Origin: JBKJML01 sp046596415
Lineage (GTDB): Bacteria > Actinomycetota > Thermoleophilia > Gaiellales > Gaiellaceae
DNA length: 8,566 nt
Direction: 5' to 3'
Assembly: GCA_046596415.1 (NCBI GenBank)
Contig: JBKJML010000055.1
Span: 1 to 8,566 of the forward strand
This document shows, piece after piece, positions 6,287 through 8,566 of this stretch (its first letter is position 1; the number at the start of each line of letters is the position of its first letter). The notes beneath the pieces were generated by a model. That model made no database searches and had not been told where the DNA came from. It was given only the letters and a program-made list of their open reading frames with translations. A program made the position numbers and the translations under genes.

Positions 6287-6293
6287 TACACTA
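6287..6293. promoter_or_regulatory. Candidate shared -10 element for rpsO and the GGT-like gene
   Basis: The divergent gap contains TACACTA. On the plus strand TACACT (6287-6292) fits the TANNNT -10 consensus and would give rpsO a leader of about 75-80 bases. On the minus strand TAGTGT (6293 down to 6288) lies eight bases from the ATG of the gamma-glutamyltransferase-like gene, close to leaderless spacing. No clear -35 hexamer is seen for either direction. The arrangement is the same as at 1796-1802. This is inference from motif and position. Confidence 0.42.
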
Positions 6294-6375
6294 GCCGCGA
6301 CCGAAATCTCGGCCGGCCGTGTCCTTCCTTCACGCCGCGCGGGGATCTCGGAGACATCGAACGAGGAGGAAACAC
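6294..6375 (+). promoter_or_regulatory. rpsO 5' leader with strong Shine-Dalgarno, possible S15 autoregulatory element
   Basis: The leader ends in GAGGAGG (6363-6369), the strongest ribosome-binding site in the window, six bases before the rpsO ATG. Upstream, CTTCCTT (6324-6330) can pair with all seven of these bases (five Watson-Crick and two G-U pairs), which would hide the site. A small hairpin CCGA-AATC-TCGG lies at 6301-6312, followed by a palindrome around GGCCGGCC (6311-6318). In several phyla S15 represses its own mRNA by binding structured leaders of differing fold. Whether this leader binds S15 is inference, and no known leader class was recognised. Confidence 0.35.
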
Positions 6376-6645
6376 ATGCCCCTCACCAAGGAAGTCAAGC
6401 AGGAGCTGATCTCGAAGCACGGCAAGAACGACGCGGACACGGGCTCGCCCGAGGTCCAGATCGCGATGCTGACCCGCCGAGTCAACGACCTGACCGAGCA
6501 TCTGAGGACGCACCCGAAGGATCACTATTCGCGGCGTGGCCTCCTGGTACTCGTCGGGCGCCGGCGCCGCTTCCTGAACTATCTCCAGAAGCACGACCTC
6601 GAGGGCTATCGGGCCCTCATCAAGGAGCTCGGCCTGCGCCGTTAG
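6376..6645 (+). CDS. rpsO: 30S ribosomal protein S15
   Basis: The product is 89 residues, exactly the usual bacterial S15 length. It shows the full family pattern: the N-terminal helix [13 protein letters not shown], the loop [23 protein letters not shown] (21-43) and the rRNA-contact region [25 protein letters not shown] (46-70), ending in [13 protein letters not shown]15 is a primary binder of the central domain of 16S rRNA (the helix 20-21-22 junction). It organises the 30S platform and helps form bridge B4 to the 50S subunit. The ATG at 6376 is fixed by GAGGAGG at 6363-6369. The stop is 111 bases before the pnp start, with a long hairpin between them, and rpsO-pnp is an almost universal pair. 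Transcription probably begins in the divergent gap upstream. Confidence 0.97.
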   Translation: MPLTKEVKQELISKHGKNDADTGSPEVQIAMLTRRVNDLTEHLRTHPKDHYSRRGLLVLVGRRRRFLNYLQKHDLEGYRALIKELGLRR

Positions 6646-6650
6646 CTCCT

Positions 6651-6736
6651 GGCAAAAAGCCACGGGGGGTGGAGTTTTGGGCGAGCCACGTCGGGAGCGG
6701 CGTGCCCCGCCCAAACCTCCACCGCCCGGCAAAAGC
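6651..6736 (+). repeat. Short direct repeat flanking the rpsO-pnp hairpin
   Basis: GGCAAAAAGC at 6651-6660 and GGCAAAAGC at 6728-6736 differ by one A. They sit just outside the two arms of the hairpin at 6668-6723, and each is followed within 20 bases by a copy of GTGGAG (6669-6674 and 6740-6745). The repeat may mark an ancient local duplication of the ribosome-binding region, or it may provide A-rich single-stranded landing sites. It is short enough to be coincidence. Confidence 0.4.
6668..6723 (+). promoter_or_regulatory. Long rpsO-pnp intergenic stem-loop, candidate RNase III site and pnp autoregulatory leader
   Basis: Bases 6668-6693 pair in register with 6698-6723 around a GGAG loop (6694-6697). 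Of 26 opposed positions, 22 are Watson-Crick and one is a U-G wobble (6691/6700). Three are mismatched (6675/6716, 6684/6707, 6686/6705). The outer arms, GGTGGAGTTTTGGGCG and CGCCCAAACCTCCACC, match at 15 of 16 positions. No T-tract follows the 3' arm, so this is not an intrinsic terminator. In E. coli and Streptomyces a stem in this same position is cut by RNase III and takes part in pnp control. The stem length here, over two helical turns, suits RNase III. The role in this organism is inferred; the pairing itself is directly visible. Confidence 0.8.
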
Positions 6737-6739
6737 AGA

Positions 6740-6746
6740 GTGGAGG
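6740..6746 (+). promoter_or_regulatory. pnp Shine-Dalgarno, complementary to the hairpin 3' arm
   Basis: GTGGAGG ends ten bases before the pnp ATG (6757). It is the exact reverse complement of CCTCCAC at 6716-6722 in the hairpin's 3' arm, 17 bases upstream. It can therefore be sequestered if the 3' arm is not held by the 5' arm. It also matches the anti-Shine-Dalgarno core (CCUCC) of 16S rRNA. Confidence 0.75.
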
Positions 6747-6756
6747 AACACGAGAG

Positions 6757-8566
6757 ATGAGTATTGCTACCGACCGTCTAGCGTCGGTCGCCGTCGAGAT
6801 CGGCGGCAAGGAAATCACGTTCGAGACGGGCAAGCTGGCCAAGCAGGCCGGCGGTGCCGTCGTGATGCGCTCCGGCGACACGATGGTGCTCGCGACCGCT
6901 CAGGGCCGGCCGGAGGCGCGCGAAGGCGCGGACTTCTTCCCCCTGACCGTCGACGTCGAAGAGCGGATGTACGCCGCCGGCAAGATCCCGGGCGGCTTCT
7001 TCAAGCGGGAGGGCCGCGCCACCGAGCGCGCCACCCTGACCGCGCGCATGATCGACCGCCCGATCCGGCCGCTCTGGCCGAAGGGGTTCCGCAACGAGGT
7101 GCAGGTCATCTGCACCGTCCTGTCCGCGGACCTGATCACGCCCCACGACATCCTCTGCATCAACGGCGCCTCTGCGTCGCTGATGATCTCGCCGCTCCCG
7201 TTCTTCGGGCCGGTCGGCGCGGTCCGGATGGCGCTGATCGAAGGCGAGCTCGTGATCAACCCGTCGCTTCAGGAGATGGAGGACGCGGAGCTCGACCTCA
7301 TCGTCGTCGGCACGAAGGACGGCCTCACGATGGTCGAGGCGGGCGCGAACGAGGTTACCGAGGAGAAGCTCCTCGAGGCGCTCGAGATCGCCCATCGCGA
7401 GATCGTGAAGCTGTGTGAGGCGCAGGAGGATCTCCGCCGCCAGGCTGGCAAGGCCAAGTGGCTCGACATGGATCTGACCGCCGAGCTCGAGGGCACGCAC
7501 GGCCACACGATCTGGGAGCGCATCCAGAAGGACGGTCTTCACGAGGGCGGCGCGATCGTCGGCGAGCTCGTGGCCGACCTGTCGCCCGAGCTCTCGATGG
7601 ACTCGACCGAGGACGACATCACCCGCCAGATGCAGGTGCGTGCGAGCCTAGCCCTGCTGCTCGAGAAGCAGCGGCTCGCCGCTGTCGAAGGCCCCGTTCG
7701 CGAGCAGTTCGAGGACGGTCTCGTGGCTCTGATCGAGGCCGAGCAGGACTCGAAGGAGCTCAAGTCCGCGAAGCGGCATCTGCTCTTCGAGCGGATCGTC
7801 GAGACCGTTCAGCTCCCGTTCCCGGTCGGCGTTGCCGCCGAGGGCGAGGCGCACGTCAAGGACGCCCAGACGAAGAGCTACGTCAAGAAGGCCGCCGAGG
7901 CGGTCTACAAGGACCTCGTCCGCAAGCGGATCGCGATCGACAAGCGTCGGCCGGACGGCCGCAGCTCCGAGGAGATCCGCCCGATCACCTGCGAGGTCGG
8001 CGTCTCGCCGCGCACGCACGGCTCGGGCCTCTTCACCCGCGGTCAGACGCAGATCATGACGCTCCTCACCCTCGGCACCGCCAAGGAGGGCCAGCGGATC
8101 GACGATCTGTCGCTCGAGACCGACCGCCGCTACATGCACCACTACAACTTCCCGCCGTACTCGGTCGGGGAGACCGGCTTCATGCGAGGCCCGAAGCGGC
8201 GCGATATCGGCCATGGTGCGCTCGCACAGAGGGCGCTCGAGGCGATGATCCCGCCCGCCGAGGACTTCCCGTACACGATCCGGCTCGTCTCGGAGACGCT
8301 CGAGTCGAACGGCTCGTCGTCGATGGGCTCGGTGTGCGGCTCGACGATGGCGCTGATGGACGCCGGGGTGCCGATCAAGGCTCCGGTCTCCGGGATCGCC
8401 ATGGGTCTCGTCAAGGAGGGCGACGACTACGTCATCCTGACCGACATCCAGGGCGCCGAGGATCATCTCGGTGACATGGACTTCAAGGTCGCCGGGACGG
8501 CGGCGGGCATCACCGCGCTCCAGATGGACATCAAGATCACCGGCGTGACGCAGGAGATCATGCGGG
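6757..8566 (+). CDS. pnp: Polyribonucleotide nucleotidyltransferase (PNPase), 3' end beyond the window
   Basis: The window holds 603 codons with an unbroken frame. PNPase degrades RNA 3'-5' by phosphorolysis as a trimer. The first RNase PH domain (about 10-225) shows [37 protein letters not shown] and [13 protein letters not shown]. An all-helical linker follows (about 235-390), longer than in E. coli by roughly 80 residues as I align it from memory. The second, catalytic RNase PH domain starts near RRPDGR (397-402). It carries [40 protein letters not shown] and the active-site motif [10 protein letters not shown], with Asp569, Asp575 and Lys577 matching E. coli Asp486, Asp492 and Lys494. The KH and S1 RNA-binding domains should lie beyond 8566. 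The ATG is set by GTGGAGG at 6740-6746. Expression is probably controlled by the upstream hairpin. Confidence 0.97.
   Translation, partial: MSIATDRLASVAVEIGGKEITFETGKLAKQAGGAVVMRSGDTMVLATAQGRPEAREGADFFPLTVDVEERMYAAGKIPGGFFKREGRATERATLTARMIDRPIRPLWPKGFRNEVQVICTVLSADLITPHDILCINGASASLMISPLPFFGPVGAVRMALIEGELVINPSLQEMEDAELDLIVVGTKDGLTMVEAGANEVTEEKLLEALEIAHREIVKLCEAQEDLRRQAGKAKWLDMDLTAELEGTHGHTIWERIQKDGLHEGGAIVGELVADLSPELSMDSTEDDITRQMQVRASLALLLEKQRLAAVEGPVREQFEDGLVALIEAEQDSKELKSAKRHLLFERIVETVQLPFPVGVAAEGEAHVKDAQTKSYVKKAAEAVYKDLVRKRIAIDKRRPDGRSSEEIRPITCEVGVSPRTHGSGLFTRGQTQIMTLLTLGTAKEGQRIDDLSLETDRRYMHHYNFPPYSVGETGFMRGPKRRDIGHGALAQRALEAMIPPAEDFPYTIRLVSETLESNGSSSMGSVCGSTMALMDAGVPIKAPVSGIAMGLVKEGDDYVILTDIQGAEDHLGDMDFKVAGTAAGITALQMDIKITGVTQEIMR

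Noticed and set aside
4999..6294. A 431-codon open frame on the plus strand opposite the GGT-like gene
   Set aside because: It is the antisense shadow of a gene with clear family motifs. Its translation is low-complexity Arg/Glu/Gly-rich sequence with no recognisable domain, as expected in high-GC DNA.
6668..6723. Hairpin read as a Rho-independent terminator of rpsO
   Set aside because: No T-tract follows the 3' arm (the next bases are GCCCGGCAAAAGC), and the TTTT lies inside the 5' arm. The stem is also much longer than a terminator, and rpsO-pnp is usually co-transcribed.
5826..7418. A 530-codon plus-strand open frame running across the GGT start, rpsO and the start of pnp
   Set aside because: It overlaps three well-supported genes out of frame, and its translation is dominated by Arg, Pro and Ala. 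This is an artefact of high GC.
1..8566. Mobile elements, CRISPR arrays, attachment sites or tRNA genes
   Set aside because: No transposase motif, regularly spaced repeat, terminal inverted repeat pair or tRNA-like fold was seen. The two minus-strand inserts have no flanking repeats that I could find.

Overview
The window is high-GC bacterial DNA. Its gene order (infB, ylxP/DUF503, rbfA, nrnA, truB, ribF, rpsO, pnp) is the conserved translation and RNA-processing block of Gram-positive and related bacteria. High GC, nrnA between rbfA and truB, TANNNT-type -10 elements next to start codons and the compact proteins suggest an actinobacterium, possibly a deep-branching class such as Thermoleophilia. 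The class-level guess is inference only.

Layout. Positions 1-434 hold the 3' end of infB and a DUF503 (YlxP-type) gene that overlaps its stop. Positions 456-1769 (minus strand) hold an exported LVIVD-repeat beta-propeller-like protein inserted into the block. Positions 1808-4628 hold rbfA, nrnA, truB and ribF, each overlapping the next. Positions 4672-4905 hold a small zinc-ribbon protein. Positions 4918-6279 (minus strand) hold a compact, divergent gamma-glutamyltransferase-family protein. Positions 6376-8566 hold rpsO and the first 603 codons of pnp, separated by a long hairpin. No tRNA, rRNA, mobile element or CRISPR array was seen. No gene-free stretch exceeds 300 bases.

How the genes work together. 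IF-2 initiates translation. RbfA and S15 act in 30S assembly, TruB makes Psi55 in tRNA, and PNPase and NrnA form successive steps of RNA decay (NrnA clears nano-RNA and pAp). RibF makes FMN and FAD. The two minus-strand genes do not fit this theme. Each one breaks the block and starts opposite a plus-strand gene, at a gap carrying a self-complementary TANNNTA element that could serve as a -10 box in both directions.

The strongest unusual signal is the rpsO-pnp spacer. An almost continuous stem (6668-6693 with 6698-6723) resembles the RNase III-cleaved pnp leader stem known in enterobacteria and Streptomyces. In addition, its 3' arm (CCTCCAC, 6716-6722) is exactly complementary to the pnp Shine-Dalgarno region (GTGGAGG, 6740-6746). 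The 3' arm can pair with the 5' arm or with the ribosome-binding site, but not both, which suggests a concrete autoregulatory switch. Other points of interest are a TruB lacking its usual C-terminal domain, likely CTG starts for ylxP and truB, a gamma-glutamyltransferase relative that has lost most substrate-binding residues, and an apparent insertion of about 80 residues in the PNPase linker.
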